Below are positions 1 through 8,208 of a DNA stretch of 64,000 bases, piece by piece (the stretch's first letter is position 1; each line of letters opens with the position of its first letter). Origin of the DNA: Paenibacillus sp. EZ-K15 (GTDB lineage Bacteria > Bacillota > Bacilli > Paenibacillales > Paenibacillaceae). Made by a program: the position numbers and the translations under genes. The stretch is taken from the NCBI RefSeq assembly GCF_002573715.1, contig NZ_PDHM01000017.1:248001-312000 (forward strand), written 5' to 3'. The notes below the pieces were generated by a model. That model was given only the letters and a program-made list of their open reading frames with translations. It made no database searches and was not told the origin of the DNA.

Positions 1-621
1 CCATACCTCATCGTATTCCGGCAGCGGAATATGGAAAAAAGCCAGTGCGGGCAAAGGCGCCCCGCCATTTCGCTCGGCCAATTGCCGTGATTCGGATACA
101 TACCATTCGATTTGATCACGGCGTATCCAGTCGTATCCGCCCACCGCTTCAATCGGTGAGTAATCGCCGCTATCGAGGAAAAACAACGAGACCGCTGGCT
201 TCTCCGCCCGATCGTTAATCGTCAGCACGTAGTTTCCCGCTCCGCTAACCCCCGGAGGATCCGGTTGGGCTACGCAATATTCATGTAGGAGCTGCTCCTC
301 ATGCATTCTCTTTCGAGGCAAGCTCCCTTCCGAGTCATGATTACCAAACACAGCCGCCCACGCTACGCGGTTTTCTTCAGCGACAGCGACCGCGCTTCGG
401 AACGATTGAAGTGGATCTTTGCTTCTAGCACTTGCCGTTAAGTCGCCTGCAAACACAACAAGATCCGGCTGCTCAATCGCGATGATTCTCTCCATCGTCG
501 CCTTCGTCATGGAGTCGAGAAGCGGCGTCTCCGGATCCAGGTCCTCAGCGTCAATAAACTCAACATCAGAAAACTGCACGATGACAAACGTTCCATCCTC
601 ACGTAACTTTAGCTTTTTCAC
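1..621 (-). CDS. Metallophosphoesterase, calcineurin-like (partial, C-terminus beyond window)
   Basis: The first 207 residues run off the window edge. A GTG start at 621 gives VKKLKLREDGTFVIVQFSDV and overlaps the upstream MFS gene by 23 bp, so translation is probably coupled. Visible family motifs are VVFAGDLT (GDxx) at about residues 54-61 and VFGNHDSEG (GNHD), followed by a conserved FFHIPLPEYDEVW stretch. This places it in the calcineurin-like phosphoesterase superfamily, closest in feel to the Dcr2-like purple-acid-type group. The first metal motif reads SDVEF rather than the usual D-x-H, so His is replaced by Glu. Substrate unknown. It is the last visible gene of an operon with the MFS and MBL genes, under the DeoR regulator upstream. 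Confidence 0.82.
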   Translation of the reverse strand, partial: MKKLKLREDGTFVIVQFSDVEFIDAEDLDPETPLLDSMTKATMERIIAIEQPDLVVFAGDLTASARSKDPLQSFRSAVAVAEENRVAWAAVFGNHDSEGSLPRKRMHEEQLLHEYCVAQPDPPGVSGAGNYVLTINDRAEKPAVSLFFLDSGDYSPIEAVGGYDWIRRDQIEWYVSESRQLAERNGGAPLPALAFFHIPLPEYDEVW

Positions 622-1846
622 CAAGGTATACCCGCCCCTTTGTCGCATATTCCTTCCAATACCATAACCCGATTAAAATGAATACAGCAGCGCACGCCAA
701 ATACATCGATGTCACGCCATACTGCAAACCGACCACCCAATAAATCAATGTCGGACCGATCGCCGCCCCTAAATCGGTGGATACGGAATAAGCGGTCATG
801 ACTGTAATAACGGATGTGCTCTTCGCGGCGTCAGAAGCCATTGCGTCCATGATCGTACCCAGCGCAGTGCTTGTAATCATGACGAAAATAACAATAACAA
901 TCCAAATACCGATCGGCAGCTGCCACGGAAGTAATGCGTAACCGGCTGCCGCACCCGCCAACGATAGCATAAATAATGGCAGCCTTCCTCTCGGTCCATC
1001 CGTACGCTGTCCGAACCATCGAGCTAAGAACGGCTCCCAAGTACAGCGAAGCGCTGTCAATACGCCGCCTAACGCCGTACTGCCAATGATCAATCCGAAC
1101 CATGGTATCCCCGTTGGATAACTCGTGTCGATAAGATACGTGAGTGTCGCGCCGAACACGGCGTGCAGTAATGATATAATTAATCCGCTTAGAACGATTT
1201 TCTTCACCTGCAGCGACCACACCGTATTTAAGTTACTACGAGTTAGTTCCATTTGATGTGTCCCGGAAGCTTTCCCTTGATTTATGGATGCCGCGATCAA
1301 CGGAAGTCCGACCAATGCCATCATGCCAAACCATATCGAGACAGACCGTAACCCGAAGAAGGGCACAAGCAACCCTCCGAACAGTACGCCTACCAAGCTG
1401 CCAAGGCGCCACAACCCGTTATACGTTCCCATTAAGCGCCCTCGATTCGTATCGTCGGAGTAGCGAATGACGGTCAAATACCCGCCCATTCGCATCAAGG
1501 ACCATGCAATCCCCCACACCGCTCGCAACACTATCCAAAGAACGAACCCTTTGAAGATGCCGTATCCTACTGTAGTAAGCGCCGCTAACAAAACGGAGAT
1601 GAACAGACCGGTTCGAAGCGACATCCGATGATACAGCCAGCCAATTACAGGATTCAGGGGCAGCCTTACTAGTCGGTTCACAGACAACAGTACGCCTACC
1701 TGCCAAAGCGCGTCCAGTCCCGCTTCCTTCCAATACACTGGGAGGACAATGTACAGCATGGAATCGCCGAAGAGAGTTAGCGCGGTTACGATGCCGACAA
1801 TCCTAATCTGGCGCTGTTCCATTGCGTTGCTGCTGTCACTCGTCAT
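599..1846 (-). CDS. MFS transporter, 12 TM segments
   Basis: A 415-residue major facilitator with hydrophobic segments throughout. It has a GRLMGTYNGLWRLGSLVGVLFGG stretch typical of the motif C region and a cytoplasmic loop between the two six-helix halves (around residues 195-215). The ATG overlaps the TGA of the preceding MBL hydrolase gene (ATGA), and the metallophosphoesterase start overlaps its own end, so the three genes are one operon. Substrate cannot be read from sequence. Its pairing with two phosphoester hydrolases and a DeoR regulator suggests uptake or efflux of a phosphorylated or nucleotide-like metabolite (inference). Confidence 0.85.
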   Translation of the reverse strand: MTSDSSNAMEQRQIRIVGIVTALTLFGDSMLYIVLPVYWKEAGLDALWQVGVLLSVNRLVRLPLNPVIGWLYHRMSLRTGLFISVLLAALTTVGYGIFKGFVLWIVLRAVWGIAWSLMRMGGYLTVIRYSDDTNRGRLMGTYNGLWRLGSLVGVLFGGLLVPFFGLRSVSIWFGMMALVGLPLIAASINQGKASGTHQMELTRSNLNTVWSLQVKKIVLSGLIISLLHAVFGATLTYLIDTSYPTGIPWFGLIIGSTALGGVLTALRCTWEPFLARWFGQRTDGPRGRLPLFMLSLAGAAAGYALLPWQLPIGIWIVIVIFVMITSTALGTIMDAMASDAAKSTSVITVMTAYSVSTDLGAAIGPTLIYWVVGLQYGVTSMYLACAAVFILIGLWYWKEYATKGRVYLGEKAKVT

Positions 1847-2661
1847 AGGTCGACGATTAGGCCATCGTAAGCCACCTTAATGCCCGCGGGTTCGAAAGCT
1901 CGTTCAAAATCATCATGCAGAAATCCGGAGTTATGTGTAAAATGAGTCACATATACAAGACTGTTACTCCCAAGCGTACCTTCTTCCCGCCACACGCGCT
2001 GAACCTCCAGCACAGTTTCAATCCCCATATGGTTTGGATTACGATCATTGTTCGTAAAGCTATGCGTGCAATCGATTATCGCCATATCGATTACTTTGCC
2101 TTGAAGCCATTTCCAAGTGTCGTCATGCAGCCATCCGGTGTCATTGCCGTAAAAAAGCGTTTTACCCCCTTTTTCTATGTAAAACAGCAAACAAGTTTCC
2201 ATGGGGTCATGATTTGCAAGCAAAGGGGTGACCTGTGTGTCGCTGAGTGAAATCGTCTCGAACGGACGCAATAAGTGGAACGCGAACCTGCCTCCAGCGT
2301 CCGGCCCAAGTGCGGCTATAGTCTGGTTAATGGCCGAATCGTTGCCGTAAATATGTAAGGGGTGATCGATACCGTGCGCAAATCCTTCGATACGGTTGTA
2401 CAGATCCGATGGCTGAAAATGATCGTAATGCGTATGCGTGAACAATAGATGCTCAACCGCGCCCAAATCGATCCGATCACGGAGCGCCTGCATATGGGAA
2501 TCTGCGGAATAGTCAACCTTGATAATGCCATCGATCAATACAGAGCTTCTCGTTCGAATGTTTTTTCCTGCGAGCGACCTCGCATTGCAGCAGGCGTCAC
2601 AGCGGCAGAACGGGTTTGGAAATCCTTCCGCTGCAGCCGTTCCAAGAAAGTGGATTTTCAT
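1843..2661 (-). CDS. MBL-fold metallo-hydrolase, PhnP-like
   Basis: A 272-residue metallo-beta-lactamase-fold hydrolase. It opens MKIHFLGTAAAEGFPNPFC, the usual first beta strand, followed by a CRCDACCNA cysteine cluster that matches the structural zinc knuckle of PhnP-type cyclic phosphodiesterases. The metal motif is HTHYDH at about residues 75-80, with further ligands in GNDTGW (about residues 172-177) and VTHFTHNSG near the C terminus. PhnP acts on phosphoribosyl 1,2-cyclic phosphate. The same chemistry is possible here, but no phn genes lie nearby. Clear Shine-Dalgarno GGGAGGAG. First gene of the MBL-MFS-phosphoesterase operon. Confidence 0.82.
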   Translation of the reverse strand: MKIHFLGTAAAEGFPNPFCRCDACCNARSLAGKNIRTRSSVLIDGIIKVDYSADSHMQALRDRIDLGAVEHLLFTHTHYDHFQPSDLYNRIEGFAHGIDHPLHIYGNDSAINQTIAALGPDAGGRFAFHLLRPFETISLSDTQVTPLLANHDPMETCLLFYIEKGGKTLFYGNDTGWLHDDTWKWLQGKVIDMAIIDCTHSFTNNDRNPNHMGIETVLEVQRVWREEGTLGSNSLVYVTHFTHNSGFLHDDFERAFEPAGIKVAYDGLIVDL

Positions 2662-2879
2662 TGGTTTCTCCTCCCTTTGAGAAGCAATTGTTTATTTCCT
2701 CGACTCTTGATTAATACAGATAATACCACATATATACAATCAATCACATACAAATATTTATGATTTACAATCTGTTTTGTTTCGAAATCTGTTGATCGAA
2801 CATACCTGTCCCATAAACACATAAATACACATAAACACAACAGCTTATAACCAAAAAACCGATGTTAAACATAAAAATA

Positions 2880-2913
2880 AACGATCCCTGGTTCGTGGAA
2901 ACCAAAAATCGTT
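2880..2913 (-). terminator. Rho-independent terminator after the DeoR gene
   Basis: On the minus strand an AACGAT/ATCGTT outer stem and a GGTT/AACC inner stem enclose a short loop and are followed by TTATTTTT. It sits just past the DeoR stop codon and separates that gene from the MBL operon. Confidence 0.6.
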
Positions 2914-2926
2914 CAAGTGGATTCTA

Positions 2927-3694
2927 TTATTTATAGACGATTTCGATGCCGCTTTGGCTAAATTGTTCAACGATATCCCGGTCGATTTTGGAATCCGTCA
3001 CAAATCGTTCGACCTCGGTTACTCCGCATACTTTGATAAATGAATTTTGTCCGAACTTGCTGCTGTCTGCGAGGGCGATGCAGCGCTTCGCGTTCGCAAG
3101 CATTATTTTTTTCACCTGAATTTCGCCGACTCCGTAATCTGTAATCCCTGCTTCCAACGTAACCCCGCTCATACTCATAAAGAACAAATCCGCATGAAAT
3201 CGCGATGAAAACTCTTCCGCCAAATCCCCGATGATGCTTTGCTCTTCATGCCGAATAACGCCCCCGGTCATAATCACCGTATACCCTGGCATCGAAACTA
3301 ATTCGTTGACGATCGGAAGCGAGTTTGTAATCACGGTTAATCGATCGAACTTGGCTTTCAGCGCCTTCGCAATCTGGTTGTTTGTCGTACTGGGGTCAAG
3401 CGCGATAGACATCCCTTCGGTCACATAACGAACCGCGATTTGAGAAAGCTCCGTCTTCTCTTCCATATATATAGATTCGCGGATCGGCAGCGGGATTTCC
3501 CGGCTATAGTCGGGCTCCTTCAGAATCGCCCCGCCGTGCACCCGCCGCAGGTAGCCTTCGCTTTCTAAATATTCGAGGTCACGTCTGATCGTCTCGAACG
3601 AAACCCCGAAATGCTCCATGAGCTCCGACGCTCGGATCGATTTGTCCTGATTCAGTTTCTGAATAATAATTTGATGCCGCTGCTCAGCAAACAA
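2927..3694 (-). CDS. DeoR/GlpR-family transcriptional regulator
   Basis: A 255-residue regulator starting with TTG (SD AAGGAG, 8 nt spacing). The N-terminal DeoR winged helix (residues 1-57) contains LMEHFGVSFETIRRDLEYLE and YLRRVHGGAI, the family signature. The C-terminal DeoRC sugar-phosphate isomerase-like sensor has the typical IALDPSTTNNQIAKAL, VITNSL and MTGGVIRHEEQSIIG blocks. Family members are usually repressors released by phosphorylated sugars. A terminator separates it from the co-oriented MBL/MFS/phosphoesterase operon, which is the likely target because that operon's promoter lies in the 265-bp gap just downstream. The target is an inference. Confidence 0.88.
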   Translation of the reverse strand: MFAEQRHQIIIQKLNQDKSIRASELMEHFGVSFETIRRDLEYLESEGYLRRVHGGAILKEPDYSREIPLPIRESIYMEEKTELSQIAVRYVTEGMSIALDPSTTNNQIAKALKAKFDRLTVITNSLPIVNELVSMPGYTVIMTGGVIRHEEQSIIGDLAEEFSSRFHADLFFMSMSGVTLEAGITDYGVGEIQVKKIMLANAKRCIALADSSKFGQNSFIKVCGVTEVERFVTDSKIDRDIVEQFSQSGIEIVYK

Positions 3695-3871
3695 CTACTC
3701 CACTCCTTACTTGCCTAGACTTCTTAATTAGAAGTTTACCATAAAAGCATGTAATCCTCCTGTTCTGCCGTTTCGGGAGTAATTGTAGTGTTACCGCGTT
3801 TATGTTCTTGTTCTGTAACATCTAATAAGGTGTACATTGATGGTGCTATTATCTTTAAGAACAGACCGCAC

Positions 3872-4732
3872 TTATTTTACTAATAGCTTCATCAACTGGA
3901 CGTAAATCGGATTTATCATGTAGCCAGTCGGGTTAACGGAATATCTTGTACCTGTGTCTAGCTGCCGGATTCGGTCCATTTCTTCCTCGCTCAGATCAAA
4001 GTCAAAAATTTCGCTGTTTTCCTTTATCCTTTGCAGATTTGACGATTTGGGGATGATAATAACCCCCCGATTTATATGCCAACGTAATATGATTTGTGCA
4101 ACTGACTTTTGATGATTACGGGCACTCTCAACGAGAACCGGATGCTCCAGCAAAGCCTTGTTTCCTTGTCCCAGTGGCCCCCAAGCTTCATGCAGTATCC
4201 GATCACGAACCATATAATCATGCAAATCGTGTTGTTGAAACTCCGGATGCGTTTCGATTTGGTTGATCATCGGTGATATCCGAGATTGCTTTTTGAGATG
4301 CTCCAAGTGCTCGATTTCGAAATTTGCTACGCCAATGACTTTAATTCTCCCTTCCATGTACAAATCCTCCATCGCCGCCCACGCTTTCTCGTAATGAGGT
4401 CCAGCAAAATGAATCAAATACATATCGAGATACGTAACATTCAGTTTCCGACAAGTCTGCTCAAACGCTTTTTTCGTTGCATGATATCCAAGATCGGTTG
4501 TCCATACCTTGGAAGTAATGAAAAACTCATCTCGTGGAAGACCACTTTTTTGCAATTCTCGGCCCAACGCTTCTTCATTGCCGTATATCTTCGCTGTATC
4601 GAAATGACGATATCCCGTTTGAATTGCCGCTGCGATGGTTTTTTCAAAGACAGCTCCCTTCTCGATTTTATACACGCCAAAACCAAGCTGAGGAATTTGA
4701 ACACCGTTTGCCGCCTCGACGGTTCGATACAT
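3872..4732 (-). CDS. Aldo/keto reductase
   Basis: A 286-residue NAD(P)H-dependent aldo/keto reductase. I chose the ATG at 4732 because AAGGAG lies 8-9 nt upstream; an in-frame ATG at 4765 has no such site. Catalytic tetrad motifs are visible: HFDTAKIYGNEEALG (Asp and Tyr), ITSKVW (Lys), and a histidine-bearing YLIHFAGPHYEKAW. The C-terminal IIPKSSNLQRIKEN is the cofactor 2'-phosphate loop. It follows an ArsR-type regulator by 23 bp and is probably cotranscribed with it. Close to the 2,5-diketogluconate reductase-like group. Substrate unknown. Confidence 0.88.
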   Translation of the reverse strand: MYRTVEAANGVQIPQLGFGVYKIEKGAVFEKTIAAAIQTGYRHFDTAKIYGNEEALGRELQKSGLPRDEFFITSKVWTTDLGYHATKKAFEQTCRKLNVTYLDMYLIHFAGPHYEKAWAAMEDLYMEGRIKVIGVANFEIEHLEHLKKQSRISPMINQIETHPEFQQHDLHDYMVRDRILHEAWGPLGQGNKALLEHPVLVESARNHQKSVAQIILRWHINRGVIIIPKSSNLQRIKENSEIFDFDLSEEEMDRIRQLDTGTRYSVNPTGYMINPIYVQLMKLLVK

Positions 4733-4755
4733 CTGTGACCACTCCTTCTTACGAT

Positions 4756-5100
4756 TTATTCGCATTGCAACAACGCTCTTTCGATTACATGAACTAGATT
4801 TTTTAAAGACTGAAGCTTGCTTTTCGAATCCAGCCTATAGTAATTGATGGTCCCTTCTTTACGAACACTTACAATCTGAGCATCTTTTAAAATCTTCAAA
4901 TGATGAGAAACTGCTGGACGAGATAGATGAGTATTCAACCTGATCTCTCCCACTCTCATTCCGGGATTTTGCGGCCCCTCTATCAATGTTTTAAGAATGG
5001 CTTGCCGGGTTTCATCACCGATGGCGACAGCACCTTTTGATTGTTTCTGAACTCCATAGCGATATCGGCTGCGATTTCCTGACTCACCTAATCCCCCCAT
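4756..5100 (-). CDS. ArsR-family winged-helix regulator
   Basis: About 114 residues if translation starts at the ATG at 5100 (MGGLGES). An in-frame GTG at 5145 is possible, and neither has a good Shine-Dalgarno. The winged helix contains GDETRQAILKTL, LNTHLSRPAVSHHLKIL (recognition helix) and VSVRKEGTINYYRL (wing). No cysteine pair typical of metal-sensing ArsR proteins is present in the recognition region, so it is more likely a redox or small-molecule sensor, or a constitutive switch. It lies directly upstream of the aldo/keto reductase, its probable partner and target. Confidence 0.8.
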   Translation of the reverse strand: MGGLGESGNRSRYRYGVQKQSKGAVAIGDETRQAILKTLIEGPQNPGMRVGEIRLNTHLSRPAVSHHLKILKDAQIVSVRKEGTINYYRLDSKSKLQSLKNLVHVIERALLQCE

Positions 5101-5246
5101 TTGTTTAACTGTATAATCTTTTCTGACCAACCTAGGATAACACACTACAAGATTCGAAATGCTATCGGTAAAGCAAATGAAGATACATATTTTCCCTTGT
5201 AGATGAAATGCCTACTATTTCGATTCATGTTTAAATTATGGCTGCG

Positions 5247-5279
5247 AAAAAATTAAAGAAGCCGCGATATTCCGCGGCT
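5247..5279 (-). terminator. Rho-independent terminator after the MFS gene
   Basis: A perfect seven-base stem AGCCGCG/CGCGGCT with a short AT loop is followed on the minus strand by TCTTTAATTTTTT. It lies about 95 bp beyond the MFS stop codon. Confidence 0.75.
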
Positions 5280-5373
5280 ATGTCAAACATAAACTCCGAT
5301 ATATTCACACGTTCTCAACTAGTGCCTGTTAAAAAACATCGATGCCCTCATTCCTGAAAGAATCAACAGTCAT

Positions 5374-6588
5374 TCAGCTTATATCGCCGTGTGCCCCTCT
5401 TTTTTCCGTAAAAAAGTACAGTAATGCCAAGATCGGAAAAAGAACGCCAACCCACATCGCCGCTTTCCAGCCGCCCATGGCGTAAGCCCATCCCCCGACT
5501 GCGGAGCCTATGGCTCCACCCGCAAAAAAGATCGCCATATACATGCCGTTCAGTCGGCTGCGCACCTCAGCTCCCAAAGCGAAGATCGCTCGCTGTCCTA
5601 ACACCAAATTAGCGGACACGCCCATGTCGAGCAAAATAGCAGCTATTACGAGGATTACGATAGCGAATATAGAACCTCCTGGAAACATAATCGGCAAAAG
5701 TCCCGATAGAATCACCAGCGCGATGGACAATCCCGTTGCCGAACGTATCAGGCCTTTATCTGCAAAGCGGCCAGCAATAGGAGCCGCCGCCGCACCAGAA
5801 ACCCCTGCCAAAGCGAAAAGTGCTACACCTGTTGAAGAAAAATGAAACACCGGACTCGTTAAAACGAGCGGAACCGTTGTCCAGAACAGACTAAACATGC
5901 CGAACAAAAACGCGTGATACAGTGCGCGGCGCCGCAGAATCGGCGTTGTCTTGAGCAGATGCAGCATGGATGAGATGATTACCGGATATTTGTCCTTAGT
6001 TTGCGGCTGCCTTGCCGGAAGGACTTTTGCCAATACAAGAGCCAGTACCAAGAGCATAGCGGAGGAAATAATAAAGATGGCATGCCAGCCGAAATATGTA
6101 TCCACCATACTCGAAACCGGACGGGCCAGCATAATACCCAATAACAGACCGCTCATTACGTTGCCTACATTACGTCCACGCGTCTCCTCAGGGGAAAGAT
6201 GCGCCGCGTATGGAACTAGGATCTGGGCCGCAACGGCCCCGACACCTATAAACAAGGAAGCGGCAAGAAACAAAGCCGCACTTCGGGCTTCAGCGGCGAT
6301 GATCAAAACAATAGACGTCAGAATCAGCAGCGTAACCACCAATTTGCGGTTTTCAAGCAAATCCCCCAAAGGGACGATAAATAATAAGCCGATCCCGTAG
6401 CCGATTTGTGTCAGCGTGACGATCAACCCTGCAGCTTCCGAAGATAACCCTATGGCCGAGCTGATCGATTCAATTAAAGGTTGTGTATAGTAAAGATTTG
6501 CAACGATCAAACCACAGGCAACAGCAAGAACCAGCGTGATCCATCTAGAAACGGATTTCTCCAACCTTTCCATTGCGTTTTCATTCAT
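5374..6588 (-). CDS. MFS transporter (AraJ-like efflux permease)
   Basis: A 404-residue, 12-TM major facilitator. I preferred the ATG at 6588 over a GTG at 6597, since AAGGAG is 8 nt upstream of the ATG. Features include IGYGIGLLFIVPLGDLLENRK (motif A-like loop between TM2 and TM3) and PEETRGRNVGNVMSGLLLG. The protein resembles the AraJ/YdhP-type drug and sugar efflux group. The TetR-family gene immediately upstream and the shared GGAAyGATCGTTCC operators in the gap make this a classic regulated efflux pair. The exported compound cannot be read from sequence. Confidence 0.87.
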   Translation of the reverse strand: MNENAMERLEKSVSRWITLVLAVACGLIVANLYYTQPLIESISSAIGLSSEAAGLIVTLTQIGYGIGLLFIVPLGDLLENRKLVVTLLILTSIVLIIAAEARSAALFLAASLFIGVGAVAAQILVPYAAHLSPEETRGRNVGNVMSGLLLGIMLARPVSSMVDTYFGWHAIFIISSAMLLVLALVLAKVLPARQPQTKDKYPVIISSMLHLLKTTPILRRRALYHAFLFGMFSLFWTTVPLVLTSPVFHFSSTGVALFALAGVSGAAAAPIAGRFADKGLIRSATGLSIALVILSGLLPIMFPGGSIFAIVILVIAAILLDMGVSANLVLGQRAIFALGAEVRSRLNGMYMAIFFAGGAIGSAVGGWAYAMGGWKAAMWVGVLFPILALLYFFTEKRGAHGDIS

Positions 6589-6630
6589 GATAAGCACTCC
6601 TTATTTTGTGAATTATTAAGTCGAAATATA

Positions 6631-6644
6631 GGAACAATCGTTCC
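6631..6644. promoter_or_regulatory. Candidate TetR operator 1 (MFS promoter)
   Basis: GGAACAATCGTTCC, a near-perfect 14-bp dyad (GGAAC/GTTCC arms), sits 43 bp upstream of the MFS start codon. It matches two further copies around the neighbouring TetR gene. Confidence 0.65.
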
Positions 6645-6661
6645 AGTATAGAGATAGCTAG

Positions 6662-6686
6662 CCCCCTATGCTCATACTCAAGGGGG
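6662..6686. terminator. Hairpin between TetR gene and MFS gene, possible terminator
   Basis: CCCCCT and AGGGGG arms separated by 13 nt lie between two operator copies, downstream of the TetR stop on the minus strand. No clear U-run follows, so it may be a weak terminator or simply structured leader. Confidence 0.35.
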
Positions 6687-6695
6687 ATATTTTCG

Positions 6696-6709
6696 GGAAT
6701 GATCGTTCC
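6696..6709. promoter_or_regulatory. Candidate TetR operator 2
   Basis: GGAATGATCGTTCC lies between the TetR stop and the MFS promoter region and has the same dyad as the copies at 6631 and 7354. Confidence 0.6.
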
Positions 6710-6730
6710 GGTTTGATTAAAAAAATAGGT

Positions 6731-7315
6731 TTACAGCATTTCGAAGACCGCGTTCATCATACCGTGGACTTTATGGATATCGCTTTGGATTCTGGCCATT
6801 ACGTTAATGCTATGATTGAGATTCAGCAGCAGGTACGAGAACATTTTAATATCTTTCTCCGGAGCTATTTCTCCCGCTTCTTGCCCTTTCTTTAACGTCT
6901 CATAAAACAGCTGCTCCAATTCCGTAAAACTTTGGCGAATCGTATTCTGCAAGGGCTCATCCACCGTATCTAAACCAACGGAAGCATTCGTAATCAGGCA
7001 TCCATTGGGGAAAGCTTCGCCGTGCGTGGCAAAAGCGTTCATGATGTGCAGGTCGAAATACTGGCGGATCCCTGTGATCGCAGAAGTTCCATGTATCATC
7101 AGATCACGTTTTTTTTGCGACATTTTTTTATAATATTGGATGGCCTCGTAATACAGTGTCTGTTTATCCTGAAACGTTTCGTACATACTGGATCTGCTCA
7201 ACTCCATGGATTCCAGTAAATCCGGTATGCTTGCAGCTTCATATCCTTTTTCCCAAAAAACAATCATGGCTTTGCGCAGTACTTGCTCTCGATCAAATTC
7301 TTTGGTCCGTCCCAT
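6731..7315 (-). CDS. TetR-family regulator of the adjacent MFS pump
   Basis: A 194-residue repressor with a strong AAAAGGAGGAG ribosome binding site. The N-terminal HTH covers residues 5-50: VLRKAMIVFWEKGYEAAS, then IPDLLESMELSRSSMYETF, the recognition helix. The ligand domain has the PNGCLITNASVGLD motif characteristic of the TetR_C (YcdC/AcrR-like, COG1309) subgroup. The same motif appears in the second TetR gene of this window. The MFS gene lies downstream on the same strand. A matching 14-bp dyad precedes each gene, which supports autorepression and control of the pump. Confidence 0.88.
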   Translation of the reverse strand: MGRTKEFDREQVLRKAMIVFWEKGYEAASIPDLLESMELSRSSMYETFQDKQTLYYEAIQYYKKMSQKKRDLMIHGTSAITGIRQYFDLHIMNAFATHGEAFPNGCLITNASVGLDTVDEPLQNTIRQSFTELEQLFYETLKKGQEAGEIAPEKDIKMFSYLLLNLNHSINVMARIQSDIHKVHGMMNAVFEML

Positions 7316-7353
7316 GGTTCACTCCTCCTTTTCATAATGAGTATAACCTAACC

Positions 7354-7367
7354 GGAACGAACATTCC
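7354..7367. promoter_or_regulatory. Candidate TetR operator 3 (tetR promoter)
   Basis: GGAACGAACATTCC dyad 39 bp upstream of the TetR start codon. The arms are the same as those of the two copies downstream. Confidence 0.6.
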
Positions 7368-7467
7368 AGTATTTATTTCAAAACAGCAGAAGACGATTAA
7401 AAATGATAAGGACTGAATATAATTAAATAATCATCAAATCGGTCTTGGGTTTTCAAAATATAAAGAA

Positions 7468-7498
7468 GAGAAACGTCATCGTCCCAATGACCTTTCTC
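7468..7498 (-). terminator. Rho-independent terminator after the membrane-anchored small protein
   Basis: GAGAAAGGTCAT pairs imperfectly with ATGACGTTTCTC on the minus strand, followed by TTCTTTATATTTT, immediately past the stop codon of the gene at 7508. Confidence 0.6.
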
Positions 7499-7507
7499 CT
7501 CATTCAT

Positions 7508-7960
7508 TCATTTGAATAGATTTTCGATGATCCCACGATCGAAGTCGTTGACAATTTTATACTCCTTGCCATACCTTTTATGATTGCTCGAACCGTTATA
7601 GATTCGCACGAGGTCCGGACTATAGAAGTATACGGCGAAGGTCGGGCCATTCCGGCCCTGGAACCAAACTTCATATTCGTCGCCATCGTAATCCACTCTG
7701 CTGGTTTTACGCAGTTTGACTTCGGAAAAGCTGTTCATGATGCGCTCGATCTCCGCGGGATCTGTAATTTGTATCACTTGCTCGTTCGGACGGAACCGAT
7801 TTTTCCCGACGCTCATATGGCTAATGGTCCCAGGCTCAATCAACTGATCCAGTACCATCTCCTTAAACGATGTTCTGTTTTGAAACGCCGAATATATCAT
7901 CGCACTAATTAGAATCAGGACGCAAATTGCCAGAAAGACATACCATGTGCGCTTGTTCAG
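7508..7960 (-). CDS. Hypothetical membrane-anchored protein with probable CTG start
   Basis: About 150 residues, not recognised. The first ATG in frame (7900) falls inside a hydrophobic segment and has no ribosome binding site. Reading upstream gives LNKRTWYVFLAICVLILISA, a complete N-terminal membrane anchor, preceded by GGGAGGAG 9 nt before a CTG codon at 7960, with a stop codon a few codons further up. I therefore place the start at the CTG. The outer domain is mixed alpha/beta, with QVIQITDPAEIERIMNSFS and YEVWFQGRNGPTFAVYFY, resembling the small DUF5301-like extracytoplasmic domains of Bacillales. It is monocistronic with its own terminator. Confidence 0.6.
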   Translation of the reverse strand: MNKRTWYVFLAICVLILISAMIYSAFQNRTSFKEMVLDQLIEPGTISHMSVGKNRFRPNEQVIQITDPAEIERIMNSFSEVKLRKTSRVDYDGDEYEVWFQGRNGPTFAVYFYSPDLVRIYNGSSNHKRYGKEYKIVNDFDRGIIENLFK

Positions 7961-8208
7961 CCGCCATCTCCTCCCTCATTTCGCGGTTCTTAAATTCCGC
8001 TCCAGAATTAGCCAATATTCTAATTATATTTTCACCTTGCACCAGCCAGCTTCCCCTAAGAAATCATCCCTCGTTAATCCATCTTCACCTAACAAGCATC
8101 GGTAGTTTGTTATCGTTCCATCATGAGTTATGATAAAGACTCTCTTTGCACGCAGCGTTTTAATCCACGATATTAGTCTCATTCCATGTGGTACGAACGC
8201 TGATTCAG

